A stretch of 64,000 bases of DNA from Massospora cicadina. Taxonomy: Eukaryota; Entomophthoromycota; Entomophthoromycetes; Entomophthorales; Entomophthoraceae. The notes beneath the pieces are model-generated. The model did no database searches. It was given only the letters and a program-made list of their open reading frames with translations, and was not told where the DNA came from. The stretch's first letter is position 1; the number at the start of each line of letters is the position of its first letter. Positions 47,704 through 58,590 of this stretch are shown piece by piece. The stretch is from positions 1-64,000 of the forward strand of contig JAKSZP010012286.1 in NCBI GenBank assembly GCA_022478985.1, given 5' to 3'. The position numbers and the translations under genes are program-made.

Positions 47704-47734
47704 TTGGGTTGGGACCATCTAGTACTAAAAAAAA
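47704..47734 (+). mobile_element. 31-bp 5'-truncated G-type retrocopy
   Basis: The insert TTGGGTTGGGACCATCTAGT then ACTAAAAAAAA matches the last bases of G2 (TTGGGTTGGGAACCACTAGT, GCTAAAAAAAT) with few differences. The 16-bp exact TSD shows it is a genuine insertion event. Confidence 0.75.
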
Positions 47735-47960
47735 ATGAGTCTGAAGGTGGTGGTGAATACGCAGGATATTATGTCCTGGGAGATCAAATGGAATTGTAGA
47801 TACTGGATAGGTTGAGTCCTGAAAGAATAGATATGGCTATGGTACTACGAAGAACCTATCTTTGACAGTTAATTATGTGTTCAGAGGTGATCAATACCGC
47901 CAGTGATGCTGATAGCTTATTGATACAGTGATCTGATCCAACCAACAAATTTTATACCCT

Positions 47961-48990
47961 CCAATATATTGAGGATAAATTCCCTATGATGGCTCAAAGT
48001 CCTTCCTCCTCACTCCGTTTGACTGAGGCTCTCGCCCTCCTACCTGATTTTGGTAGCATTATAATTAAAGTAGAAGTTGTCATCAATAAGGTGCAAGTTC
48101 TATCCATTCTTGATATAGTTGCTCCAGTAATCATGGTCTCTTCAAAGCTCATCATAAAATTAAGTTGGCGCCTGACCTGGACTATTTGCAAGAGTTCAGA
48201 ACTGTGGGGTCAAACAACATACAAGCTATTAAAGTCTACTTTTCTCTACCCCATAAGGATTTGGAAGCTCCTGCTGGCTGCCCCCAAAGTGGCCTTAAAC
48301 AATAACGCATAAGATCTGCTCATTGGAACTCAATGAATGATTGATTATGATGGAATTATTAATATAAAACAGGGATTTCTATCCCTTCTAAACTATGAAG
48401 TTCCCCTGGTCTTCACTAATGATGAGCTTAAGAAAAAAGAATACACAAGCGTTGTTGAGTATCCCTCTTCCGCCCTCACTCTTACATATCCCATGTCGGG
48501 AAGAAGCACAAAAAGCTTCCTGACTCCGTAGATGCTGCAGAGGGCCTTCCATTGTATGCGTTAGAAGAGGTAGTAGCCAAAGCGGGTGATAAAAAGGTGA
48601 TTGACACTAAGATTACTATGAAAATCCCCCAAAATGCCTCCTGCACTTAATAAGGATTGATAGAATAAGTCCTTTGGAAACTAAGGTGTTGCCGGGTAAC
48701 CTAGACTCTGCATACCAGCGATGCATCATTCTTTTGTTGGGGATTCTTACTACCAAGGATATGATAGTTAAGAAGCATCAGGAGGTTAGAAAAGCCCTGC
48801 TGATTCCCATTGAGTACATCCAAAAAGTCCATTATATTGGGTCTATGTTAAATATGGGACTAACTACAGATCAGTTGACATGCGCTTTGCCTCACGTTCA
48901 AATTTTGAGGATCAAACCCCTTAAGGGCTTTAAAAAGTCTACTCTCTCCTTGAGTCCTATAGTGACATCTTCTCCCAATCTGATACTGAC
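47961..48990 (+). pseudogene. Element B protease and linker
   Basis: SILDIVAPVIMVSSKLI (Asp codon 48,112-48,114) fits the retropepsin box, with DSG changed to DIV. The linker to RT includes open pieces at 48,337-48,531 and 48,674-49,003. Confidence 0.65.
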
Positions 48991-49830
48991 TATGGACATA
49001 TGAAGGGTTGGACTCATACCATTGACGTTGGTGATGCTCAGCCTATTCAATCTAAGCCTTATCAGTCTTTAAGGTTGAGTAGCACCAAATGAGGATAGAG
49101 CTGAAACAGTTGCTGGATGCAGGGCTGCTGATGCCATCTCAAAGCCCTTGGTTGTCCCCACTTTTACTGATAAAGAAGATAAATGAGGTTATTGGGTAGT
49201 TATGGACTACCGCAAATTGAACAACTCCACAATTAAGGATAGCTACCCTATCTCCCGCATTGATAGTAACCTAGCCCTACTCTTCGGCTCTAACTACTTT
49301 TCCACCATGAACTTGGCTAGCGGTTATTAGCAAATGGACCTTTCTCCCTAAGGTCAGGATAATTGTGCTCTTATTTGCAGTAAGATTTCTTTTAACCTAT
49401 TCAACTACCACAAGGGTTGTGCAACGTGCCTGCCACTTTCCAATGAGCAACGGATCATATCTTGAAAAAACTTAAATTAATCTGCATCATCATCTATCTT
49501 GATAAATCAAGGTGTAATCCAAGACTTTTATTGAACATCTTAACTACTTGAAAGAAGTGTTCAAATGCCTGCGGGCTTCTAACATTAAATTGAAGCCATC
49601 AAATTGTAGATTTCTTCCATAAATAGAAGGTTTTCCTTGGACACGCCATCTCTCAAGATGGGATTCAAGCTTTGAAAATAAGGTCGCAGCTATATCTAAG
49701 ATGCAAGCACCCCAAACTCTCCATGACATCAAGGTATTCTTTGGCATAATGGGGTATTACCATCAATTCATTTTCGAGTTCACCCAGCTTAGTGAGCCCC
49801 TTGTCCGCCTCTTGGCTAAGAAAACTCCAT
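48991..49830 (+). pseudogene. Element B reverse transcriptase
   Basis: The N-terminus reads HTIDVGDAQPIQSKPYQSL, then VMDYRKLNNSTIKDSYPISR and YFSTMNLASGY. The catalytic box reads IIIYLDKS (YxDD changed to YLDK). The thumb region follows, with MGYYHQFIFEFTQLSEPLV. Several stops occur. Confidence 0.8.
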
Positions 49831-50290
49831 ATCATTGGGGTCAGAACAAAAAGCCAAATTTTAAACCCTGAAGGACTTTATACAATAAGGGCTGATCCCC
49901 CTGCCACCCTGACTATGGCAAGCCCTGATGCTGTTCATAGATGCCTCTGATTTCGCTGTTGGAGCTATCTTAGCTCAGCTGGATGAGTATGCGGTCAACC
50001 ATCCTGTTTCTTGCTAAGGCAAGATGCTCTCAAAAGCTGATCGAAAAATGTAGCTTTACTGAGAAGGGGTGCCTTGCTGTCCTGCTTGCTGTGAAACATA
50101 AAATCCCCTATTATATGGGACATCCTTCAAAGTGGTTAACAACCATGCATCTTTAAAGTGGTTACAGAATATGAAGGACCCCACGAGACTATTGGCTCAC
50201 TGGCTTTAAAGCTCCAGCATTACAACATGAAAATTGTGCATCAGGTGGGAACTAGCCATATTAACGTTGATGGGTTGATGCGGCATCCTG
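49831..50290 (+). pseudogene. Element B RNase H
   Basis: LFIDASDFAVGAILAQLDE (catalytic Asp), GKMLSKADRKM, and FKVVNNHASLKWLQNMKDP, in which the TDH Asp has become Asn. Stops interrupt. Confidence 0.8.
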
Positions 50291-51062
50291 CCCTTCATTT
50301 AAAAATAGCGAAGCCAAGAGGTTACACGACATCCTGATGACTCCTGATGCTTGGGGGGATGAGGATGAGCCTGTAAAAAGGATGCTAGCTCGACACTCCC
50401 ACAATATCAAGGCGGAAAGTGGGAAGCTATACAAGAAAGTAGGGGTAAACTGGTTGTCATATCCCCAGCCACCAGAGCGAGTACCTGTCATTTTGCAGTC
50501 ACATTATATTTTAGGGCATATTGAGGTACAGAAGACATATTAATGGGTTAAAGAGCGCGATTACTGGGAAGGCATCATGGAGACCTTAATAAAGTTTTGG
50601 ACGCTTATTTGACCTGCAAAAAATAATCAAACTCAAGACCAGGTATCAATACCAACCCACTACGCCTCAACAACCCTTCCACACCATAAGTTTTGACGTG
50701 GATGGACCTCTACCCCAGACTACAGGGAAAAAGTGATGCATTTTGGTCGTAATTGATCATTTCACCAAATGGGTTGAAGCTATGACTCTCTTTGCTCAAA
50801 CCGCCAAGGCCACTACCACTTTCCGCCATCAGAATATTTTTGCTCATCATGGTTGCTCCAGGTTCTTCCCTGTGATAATGGAAAAAGCTTCACTTCAAGA
50901 GTGGTTAAGATCCTCTCTATCTACATGGGCACGCAACAACCTTTTTGGCCCCCTATAACCCCTCGGCCAATGGTACTGTGTAAAGAGCCAATGGGACCTG
51001 GGTCTCTATATTAAAAAAATGGCCACTTCAGACCCCCTTCACTGGGATCTGTACTTACCAAG
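50291..51062 (+). pseudogene. Element B integrase, part before the A insertion
   Basis: TISFDVDGPLPQTTGKK (first Asp) and VVIDHFTKWVEAMTL are clear. The DNG region is altered. PSANGTV is followed by a stop in place of the catalytic Glu, then RANGTW and WDLYLPS run into the TSD of A. Confidence 0.8.
51058..51062. repeat. TSD of element A (CCAAG; partner TCAAG 57,106-57,110)
   Basis: 4 of 5 bases match. The integrase codons of B read on smoothly from LYLPS to AFMAYH across the joined site. Confidence 0.75.
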
Positions 51063-52210
51063 TGTCATGAAAAAGCAAGTGAATTTAGACTGGCCTTCCA
51101 GCCTGAGTGCCGAAGCACCCAAAGGGCAGGTTGGAATGTCAGTGGCACTGCTGATTGTAAGATGGTTATGGAACTAGGAAGGAGTTCTGAAGATAAATGT
51201 GTGTAAGCCATAATCGCATATAGACACCTAGTAAAATACCAGATGAACACGGCCATAAACCCCGAGGGTTGTTGAAATACTGGCAGAAAAGGCGGTTTGT
51301 TTTTCAACATAAAAACTGAAATCTGGGAAAAGATTTTATTGGAAAGATAAGAAAGAAATTGAACAACAATTCTCTCAGTGCAAGGCAACTGAAAAAATAG
51401 TGTTCAATTGTAGTGAATCTAAGCAGGAAGCGTGTCCCTCAAATTTGACCTAACCTGGCGAATCTTTTGGGAAATGGGGCTGATAATCTCAATTGGAATT
51501 GACATCAAAGGATTTGGGAGCAGGCCGAGTCACTGTTGGTTTGACCTCAAACACCTGAACTGAGGCTCAACTGTGTTATCATCAGTTGGCACAATGGCGT
51601 CTGGCCCAATGAGCAACTGGAATTCCCCAGGGCCACCCCACGTAGGGGCAGTCCCAATTGGTGGGAAATAGGTTTGGATGCCCAAACTGCTCATGCCCGG
51701 TCGCTAGGGCATTTTTTCAGTCTAATGTTTTATGTCAGCTGCAACTCCCAATTTGCTAAATAGGGGTTTGAACTGTCAGCGATGGTTTCAGAAGATACCA
51801 TCTGCACATTGGGGATCATCCTCGATGATTTTGAGAGGGGATTAGCGTTGGTTATTATATTGGTGGCTGAGTTGAAACCATCTGTTATTCTGGCTAATTA
51901 TTTGATATTTTTCCTTTTTTGAGTATTCAATTTCTGATTGTCAGGCTTTATCCCATCAGTCTTGGACCCTCAACTTCGATTTGGTGATCTCAGCGCAGAT
52001 TTTCTTAATCTGGCAGACAAGTTCAGTGAGGTGAGTGAGGGTACTGGGGGAGGAATCTGAAGAGGGAGAGCTGTTACCTAGCGCTCGTCTACCATGCTGG
52101 CAAGGTTGCCTTGGGTGATTAGGGATAAAGCCGCCCTTTTTCAGAATCTTTTTATTCAAAAACAGGAAGATGCCTTATCCACGCACAGGGGATGTTCCCC
52201 TGGACTTACA
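51063..52210 (-). repeat. 3' LTR of element A
   Basis: It matches 55,941-57,105 over its full length: ATAATCGCATATAGACACCT, CAGTGCAAGGCAACTGA, GAGGAATCTGAAGAGGGAGA, GCTGTTACC. A shorter relative of the LTR of C at 59,188-60,551. Confidence 0.9.
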
Positions 52211-52227
52211 TTACCTTTCCTTTTTCC
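52211..52227 (-). other. Polypurine tract of element A
   Basis: The minus strand GGAAAAAGGAAAGGTAA sits right before TGTAAGTCC, the LTR start. Almost the same tract precedes the LTR of C. Confidence 0.75.
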
Positions 52228-53560
52228 AAAGGAAATGTGCCACCACCAGAAAACTGCATGAGGGACTCATTTTTATGAGCCTTGGGCAATTTGATCGCCA
52301 TTACATTTGCAACTTTTTTGGGGGGACAGGGTGCGTTGGGATGGGACTCTTGGAATGACTCAACCAGTTCCATGAAATTAGTGCAATCTCGAGCCTTGAC
52401 CCAACTGTTCTTTAGGCTAAATACCCCTTCCACATGACGAGATACTGAACTGACTGCCAGGATTTGTGGGATGCTAAAATGTTTTTGACCTCATCTTCCT
52501 CTGCATCCTTGATCACTATGGGTTAAGGGTCAGCGGGAACAACCCCTTAAAGGGGACAACTGAGATACAAGGAAGACGGGGTGCTGTTTCCAATGAGCTG
52601 GCATCTTTAACTGGAAAGCACCTTGCCCAAGTCTTCTTCCACCAGGTATTGACCCAAATGCTTGCTTGAAAATTTCCGGAGGGTACCTGCATCTGCAGAT
52701 GGCGAGTATCTAACATACCATAGGGGCCCACTGCTATATTGTGGCCAGGAAGCCATTTTTGATCTGTAAACTGCTTAAAATCATTGATAGCCTTTGTGAT
52801 TTGCTCCTGCACTAAGGACTGGGTAGACCGAATGCTCAACATGATCTGTGGCATCAGGGACCTCTGGACACAGACAGGGACTGACTGAAAAAGAGGGATT
52901 ATAACCCAACGTCGCTTCATAAGGAAAAACCCCATAGAAGCGTGAGTACCATTATTATAGGCAAATTGGGCGAGAGGGAGGTCATCAGACCAGGTATCTT
53001 GTGCGGCCAACATGTAACAATGCAATTACTGTACCAAAATTTGGTTAACTCACTCGGTTTGTCCGTTGGACTGGGGATGATATGCAGTGGAATGGCAGGG
53101 GTTGATTTTTAAGATGGCTAAAAGCTTGTTCCAGAAACGCGCTGTAAATTGAGGACCACAGTCACTGATGATCACCTGCTGGAGACCAAACATAGAGAAC
53201 ACATGGCTTACAAAGAGACGAGTGGTTTCTTCTGAAGTGATTATGGAAGTGTAGGGAATAATTAAGAAAAATTGAAAAGCGATTGACCACCACCATCAAT
53301 GCAAAAACCTATTAGAACAGGGAAGTTTGACAATAAAATCCAAAGACTCTCATGTCCATGGACCCTCCGCCTGTTTTAAGGAATGTAGGAGGCCATTTCT
53401 TCCTGAATGGTCAGACTTGGCTTGTTCACAGGTAACACAATCGGTGATCCAGGCCAGAACTTCCATAGTAAAACCTGCCCAGTTATAAGTCTGCTTGATT
53501 AATTTAATGCATTTCTTAATGCCTGGATGGCTGATCGTGGGAGGATCGTGATGAACTCAA
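52211..53560 (-). pseudogene. Element A integrase with C-terminal chromodomain
   Basis: The integrase core spans ~53,000-53,500 (TARFWNK, then STAYHPQSNGQTE). An open frame 53,025-52,516 holds DLPLAQFAYNNGTHASMGFF. The chromodomain lies at ~52,355-52,500: SVQYLVMWKGYLA, a 1-nt frameshift, then NSWVKARDCTNF. Chromodomains of this class direct insertion toward histone-marked chromatin. Stops show the copy is inactive. Confidence 0.8.
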
Positions 53561-54330
53561 AACACCTTAACTCTAAAGAGAGGAGGAGCCCAAACTTGCG
53601 GCCTAAAATAGATGATACCTCCCACAAAGGAATATAGATTATGTTTGTGAGTTAAAAAGGGACAATCGATTGAGCAACTTTCCTTAAGGGCAGGACATCT
53701 GAGCAACCAAAACCTGTGAAATAAGCGGAGCATCCGGAGCTAACTCTACTGAGGCAACCACAGGCAGAACAATAACTAGAATTTGGGTGGTGGGGATCAC
53801 AGTAAACAGGTCCACTTCCTCCGAATCCATGGGGCATTGAGCTGGGTGGTGACTAATTAAGTCAGAAAGCACATTTAATGCACCTTTCAGGATTCATATT
53901 TAAATTGAAACTACATAAATCCTAAAAGGTACAAGCCTCCCTATGTGCCAATTTTTGAGGTTCAAGGAAATATAGAAGATCCTGGTGGTACATATGCACA
54001 GTTAACTCATGTTGGGAACCCTGTTAAAGGTTATGGCAATGTTTCAACGCCCATGCTACAGCTGCCAATTCCTTATCATAAATGGCCCATGATTGCTCAG
54101 TTGAGGAAAATTAATGGGAAAAGTAGGCGACCAGATGTTCTAAACTGTTGTGCTCCTGGAGCAGAACTTCTCCAATTGCTACTGCCAAAGCACCGCAAAT
54201 GACGATATATGGTTTGTAGGGTCCATGTGTTTTAAGATAGGAGATGATAAGAACACCTCTCTAATTGACTTGAACGCCTTCTGGTACTTGGGGGTCCAAT
54301 GGAAAGGCAAAGTTTAACCGTGAGAGGGTG
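53561..54330 (-). pseudogene. Element A RNase H
   Basis: It lies between integrase and RT on the minus strand and corresponds to the RNase H region of C (62.0-62.7 kb). Open pieces 53,652-53,872 hold the linker (AQCPMDSEEVDLFTVIPTTQ) that C also has (CPLEPEEVDLVTMIPAAQ). Catalytic residues are not clear. Confidence 0.6.
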
Positions 54331-55210
54331 GAGCAGAGCAGCTAACTGAGAAAGGGCCGGGGAAAAAATCTTTAGGAATATAATGTACCCAAGAAACTCC
54401 ATAATTGTTTCTGGGTTGTTGGATTCAGCCACTCGAAGATGGCGTCCATCTTGTTGGGCGGAATAGCATAATTATCTTTTAGGACCAGGTTTTTAAGAAA
54501 GGTAACTTCCTCCTTATAAAACTCACATTTTGAAGGCTTGACAAACAGGCCCGCCTTGTGCAAAGCAGCCACTACTGCTTCCAAGTCTATAGCGTGTTAT
54601 TCATGAGTTGGAAAAAAACCAAGATGTTGTCAATATATGTGACCGCGCATGTAAACCAAAGGTCACCCAGAACACTATCAATCATTCTCTGAAAGATGGC
54701 TGGCGCGTTCTTCAACCCAAAGGGCATTACGTAAAATTGAAATATGCCTCATTTTGTTTGAAGCACAGTAAGCCATTCTTGACCTTCCATTACCCTTATT
54801 TGGTTAAAGGCATTGACGATATCAAGCTTGGTTTTATGCAAGACTTTGCAATCGCTTCAAAGATAGTTTGTTTAAGGGTAAATGGTAGGATTGCTTACTG
54901 TAATTTTATTTAAGTGTCCATAATCCATGTAGGGACGGAGAGAGCTATTGGCCTTCTTGGCAAAAATGTTGGGGGAGGCAATTGGTGACGTCTCTAAACA
55001 ACCATCCTTTCTTAAGAATATCGTCTAACCAGGTGTTAAGAGCATCCTCCTCTTCTGCCATGTGTAAATACAAAGGGCATTTGATGTTCACCAACTGTAC
55101 CGTTTTTTGGAATCATAAGTCGAATTTAGTGTGAGGGAAGATGGTCCGCCTTCTCAGAATCAAAGATACTTCGATAGTGCATCAATTCTTCAGGAAAATC
55201 AGACAGAAGG
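54331..55210 (-). pseudogene. Element A reverse transcriptase
   Basis: The catalytic box reads AVTYIDNILVF: YIDD has become YIDN by a G-to-A type change. It is followed by VVAALHKAGLFVKPSKCEFY and KEEVTFLKNLVLKDN. The N-terminal half is broken by stops. Confidence 0.8.
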
Positions 55211-55940
55211 CCCTAAGGGGAGATGAGTGAGGTGATGGAGCTATGATCTTGAGTTTTCTTAAGGATTTTAACTAGGGGAAATTCTACCTCCATTTGATCA
55301 TTGACAAACGACAACATATTTGAATCCAGGTGAATCTTAACATGTTTCTGGCGCCACCATCTGACCCCCAAGAAAACTAAAAACACCAAGTATGGTTTTG
55401 CTGAGAACTGATCGCAAAAGCTAAACTTATTTATTGAGAAAGGAACCAGCTGACGGACTAGATATGAGGTCTGGGAGGCTGAAGAAGCAACCATCACTGA
55501 AGGACCTAAATCCAGGTCAAGCTCCAATTGGTGGGCTAGTTCAACACTCATAAAATTTTTTGTGGCCCCAGTATCTACCAAAGCCTCAAAGGAAACGTGG
55601 TGGGATCTGACACTAATCTTCATGGGCAGTAAGAAGTAAGCAAAGTTCTCTTTATTGACAGCTGTAGTTGAATCTGGCAATATAGAGGAGATGGTAGTAG
55701 GATTAGGGGAAACCACTAGGTTCATAATGGGAGTAAACCCTTCACAAATTGGATTGTCAGAACACATTGACATGGGCATGATAGCTATGGGATGTTTATC
55801 AGACAATTTGAGTGGTACCAGGCTAACGTGGCCAGAGTAAGTTTTTTTCACAACCTGCTTTAGCTGAAAACAAGGGATCATTACTATGCAAATCTCTATG
55901 AGAAAGGCGGAAATGGTTAGGAATAATATGTGGACAATTA
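55211..55940 (-). CDS. Element A protease region, open frame
   Basis: An open minus frame of 292 codons (56,091-55,213) begins inside the 5' LTR. Its element-internal part contains the retropepsin box ALVDTGATKNFMSVELA (DTG codons 55,567-55,575), then the flap region and a degenerate ILG box (FLGVRWWRQKHVKIH). It is the only A domain without an internal stop. No gag precedes it. The N-terminal ~50 codons are LTR sequence and probably not part of the original protein. Confidence 0.7.
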
Positions 55941-57105
55941 TGTCAGGCAAAAAGCAAGTTAAAATTAGACCGGCATGCCAGCCAGCGTGCTGAAGCACCC
56001 AAACGGCAAATCGTAATATCAGTGGCACCGCTGATAGTACAATGGTTATGGAACAATTAAGGTGTTCTGCCAATATATATGTTTGGGCCATAATCGCATA
56101 TAGACACCTAGGAAAATACCAGATGAACTGGCTATAAACCCTGAGGGTTGTTGAAATACTGGCGGAAAAGGCGGTTTATTTTTCAACATAAAAACTGGAA
56201 ATTAGGGAAAGGAACTTATTGGATTGATAAGGAATAAATTGACCAACAACTATCTCAGTGCAAGGCAACTGACAAAATAGTGTTCAATTGTAGTGAGTCT
56301 AAGCAGGAGCGTGTCCCTCAAATTTAAACTAACCTGGTGAATTTTTTGGGAAATGGGGCAGATAATCTCAATTGGAACTGACATTGAAGGTTTTGTTGGC
56401 AGGCCGGGTCACTGTTGGTTTGACCTCAAACGCCTGAACTGAGGCTCAACTACGTTTCCATCAGTTGGCACAACGGCGTCTGGCTAACGGCGTCTGGCCC
56501 AACGAGCAACAGGAATTTACCAGGGCCACGCTACGTAGGGGAAGTTCTAATTGGTTGAAAAAGGGTTTGGGATGCCCAACCCACCCATTTATAGTCGCTG
56601 GGGCATTTGTTCAGTCTCATGTGTTATGTCATATGCAACTCCCAATTTTTTGAATAGGGGCGACAAACTATCAGCGAAAGTTTATAAAGATAACATCTGC
56701 ACATTGGGGATCATCCCTGATGATTTCAAGAGGGGTTGGCATTGGCGATTGTATTGGTAGCTGAGTAAAAACCATCCACAATTTCAGCTGATAAACCAAT
56801 ATTTGTCCCTTTTTGAGTATGCATTTTCTGATCATCGGGCTTTAATACCATAAGTTTTGGATCCTTCAACTTCAATTTGGTGATCTTGGCGCAGATTTCC
56901 TTAATCTGGCAGACTTGTTTGGCAAAGGTGAGTGAGGGTACCAGGGGAGGAATCTGAAGAGGGAGAGCTGTTACCCAGTGCTCGTCTACCATGTGGGCAA
57001 GGTTGCCCTGGGTGATAGGAGTACAGCACCCTCTTCAGACCCTTTTTATTTGGAAACAGAAAGATCGCCCGATCCACACACAGGGGGCATTCCCCTGGAC
57101 CTACA
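55941..57105 (-). repeat. 5' LTR of element A
   Basis: A 1,165-bp partner of 51,063-52,210. It starts TGTCAGG and ends GACCTACA. Confidence 0.9.
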
Positions 57106-57571
57106 TCAAGTGCCTTCATGGCCTACCATATCAGTTACCATATAATCCTCAGTATGTTTCCTTTCCATGTATTGTATGGACAGGAACCTGGAGTGCTGCT
57201 ATTATTAGCCAAAGATAATTTATCTGATTAGACTGACCCTGAGCAAGTCATGAAGAAGTTGGCCCAGCCATCATTCAGTTACAATTGGAGGCTATGTCTA
57301 ATTTGGCCAAAACTGTCAAAAAAGAGGTCAAGCTGCTAATGTGCTCCAGCCCCTTCTACCTTCCTTCTGATTACCCAACTTGCGCTTTACTATCATAATC
57401 GTATCAGCCCTTGAAGGGACAATCTAAGTTCTATTTGGGACGGCCCTTTTGTAGTTGCTTACAAGCGAGGGGAAGGGTACTCCATAAAATCCCTTGCTAC
57501 AGGAGTCACTGTCAACTGGGTGCATTTCTGGTTCTTACATCCTTATTCTCCCCAAAAACTCTTGAAGGGGG
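57106..57571 (+). pseudogene. Element B integrase, part after the A insertion
   Basis: It resumes with AFMAYHISYH and FHVLYGQEP, then an integrase GPY/F-like end: WDGPFVVAYKRGEGYSI and TGVTVNWVHFWFLHPY. The PPT of B follows directly. Confidence 0.8.
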
Positions 57572-57574
57572 TGA
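57561..57574 (+). other. Polypurine tract of element B
   Basis: CTTGAAGGGGGTGA immediately upstream of the 3' LTR. Confidence 0.65.
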
Positions 57575-58312
57575 TGCTGGAAAATTATAATTCTGATATT
57601 GTACTAAGCGTGATTCAGGCTTCAAAACAAATAAGATTGGCAAAAACACCCTGTTCAATCCTTGGTGGAACTCCACAAATTGGGGTAACACTATCACTCC
57701 CATCCTTGGTTGAGTCGCCCTATGGCTAGTAGCAGGGTAACGCCAAAGCTGCGGAAAAGTCAGGGGAGTTGTTCCAAGGGTCCTCTCCATTCCCTTGCTA
57801 ACTTAGTCCAAACACCTACTCCGCGACCACCCCTTTTTATGGCCTTAGAGGGGGTTACCTCAGATGCAAATATTTTCTCACCCAATGATTGGGTGAAATA
57901 TATTAAATGCTTGCCACACGGATTTATACTACCTGCTATCTACCCTCCAGCAGTTGTTCCATTGAAGTGAGGCGAGTATCAAGAGCCCTGATAGGCTGAA
58001 ACCTAATATTCCCTAATATGGCTATTCCAAGCCAAATCCGAAATTTGTGCCCCTTTCACTTTGAGTTCTGATAAGTCTAGATACTAAGCATCAATATATG
58101 AAGGTTTTGATTCTTGACCCTGGAGTGGTTACTAATAAAGAACCTATAGATCAAATATATATTTCAATTTAGTTTTTATATTTTCTTTAGATAAGTGGTT
58201 GATAACCCCTAATATATAACCTGCAGTAGAGAATCAAATTCTCCTGCACATAATTGTTGAAATTAAGTGTGAAAAATGCACCAGCAAGTAAAACAAACCC
58301 TGAATTTGAACA
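57575..58312 (+). repeat. 3' LTR of element B
   Basis: A 738-bp partner of 45,794-46,526. Ends TTTGAACA, followed by TSD AAGAC (58,313-58,317). Confidence 0.9.
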
Positions 58313-58317
58313 AAGAC

Positions 58318-58575
58318 TGCATGTTCTGTCAATAATATCTTGGGTATCAACTTGATCCTTCTATCAGCTTTTTGTTCACGTTTTCTATTCTCTCCTAAAT
58401 TTACTCCATATGCTTTTCATAATTGATGACTGTGCTTTTTTACCCCAACGTACTCTAAGTTCTATTTCTGGGTTCCTTTCACTCACAGCCCTTCTCAATC
58501 ATTACTCCCTTTACTAGATGACCTTCCGCTCATATTGTTGTATACTTGTTTAAGACAACTTATGATCAGTCCCCT
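58318..58575 (-). other. Element H leader between B and the PBS of H
   Basis: About 260 bp of H untranslated or gag-leader sequence. No coding signal is seen on the minus strand. Confidence 0.4.
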
Positions 58576-58588
58576 GTAGTGAGAACTA
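58576..58588 (-). other. Primer-binding site of element H
   Basis: The minus strand TAGTTCTCACTACAGGGG is a mutated form of TGGTGCTCACTACAGAGG, 2 nt from the LTR. Confidence 0.6.
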
Positions 58589-58590
58589 CT

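Larger units (their letters stand above)
46614..47960 (+). pseudogene. Element B gag
   Basis: It begins MAYESRLDTLAQQL (a probable coiled coil) at 46,614 and runs in one frame, through one TAG, into the open stretch 46,782-47,156 (QKLKHILPCLRR, LEIWTEVKNALIEEFG, DWFYSVARPLLLANMLPRDD), a typical gypsy capsid. A Pro-rich C-terminal part (KPVPLGRPKLDFPPP) follows in another frame. No clear zinc knuckle was found. A 31-bp retrocopy interrupts it at 47,704. Confidence 0.75.
51063..57105 (-). mobile_element. Element A: minus-strand chromodomain Ty3/gypsy element (chromovirus), gag-less
   Basis: LTRs 51,063-52,210 and 55,941-57,105 (TGTCA...TACA on the plus strand) flank a 3.7-kb interior with protease, RT, RNase H, integrase and chromodomain on the minus strand. 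A PPT (GGAAAAAGGAAAGGTAA) abuts the 3' LTR. No gag and no TGG-type PBS is present between the 5' LTR and the protease, so the copy seems internally deleted. It is inserted in the integrase of B. Confidence 0.9.
45794..58312 (+). mobile_element. Element B: plus-strand Ty3/gypsy element interrupted by A
   Basis: LTRs 45,794-46,526 and 57,575-58,312, PBS at 46,529, PPT (GAAGGGGGTGA) before 57,575 and exact TSD AAGAC define it. Gag, protease, RT, RNase H and integrase are in order on the plus strand. Without A it is about 6.47 kb. It ends in a GPY/F-type integrase tail and has no chromodomain. Confidence 0.9.

Noticed and set aside
51063..57105. The 1.15-kb direct repeats of A seen as a tandem segmental duplication
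   Set aside because: They begin and end TG...CA, flank a pol region with an adjacent PPT, and are bordered by a 5-bp TSD inside another element, which is the LTR pattern.
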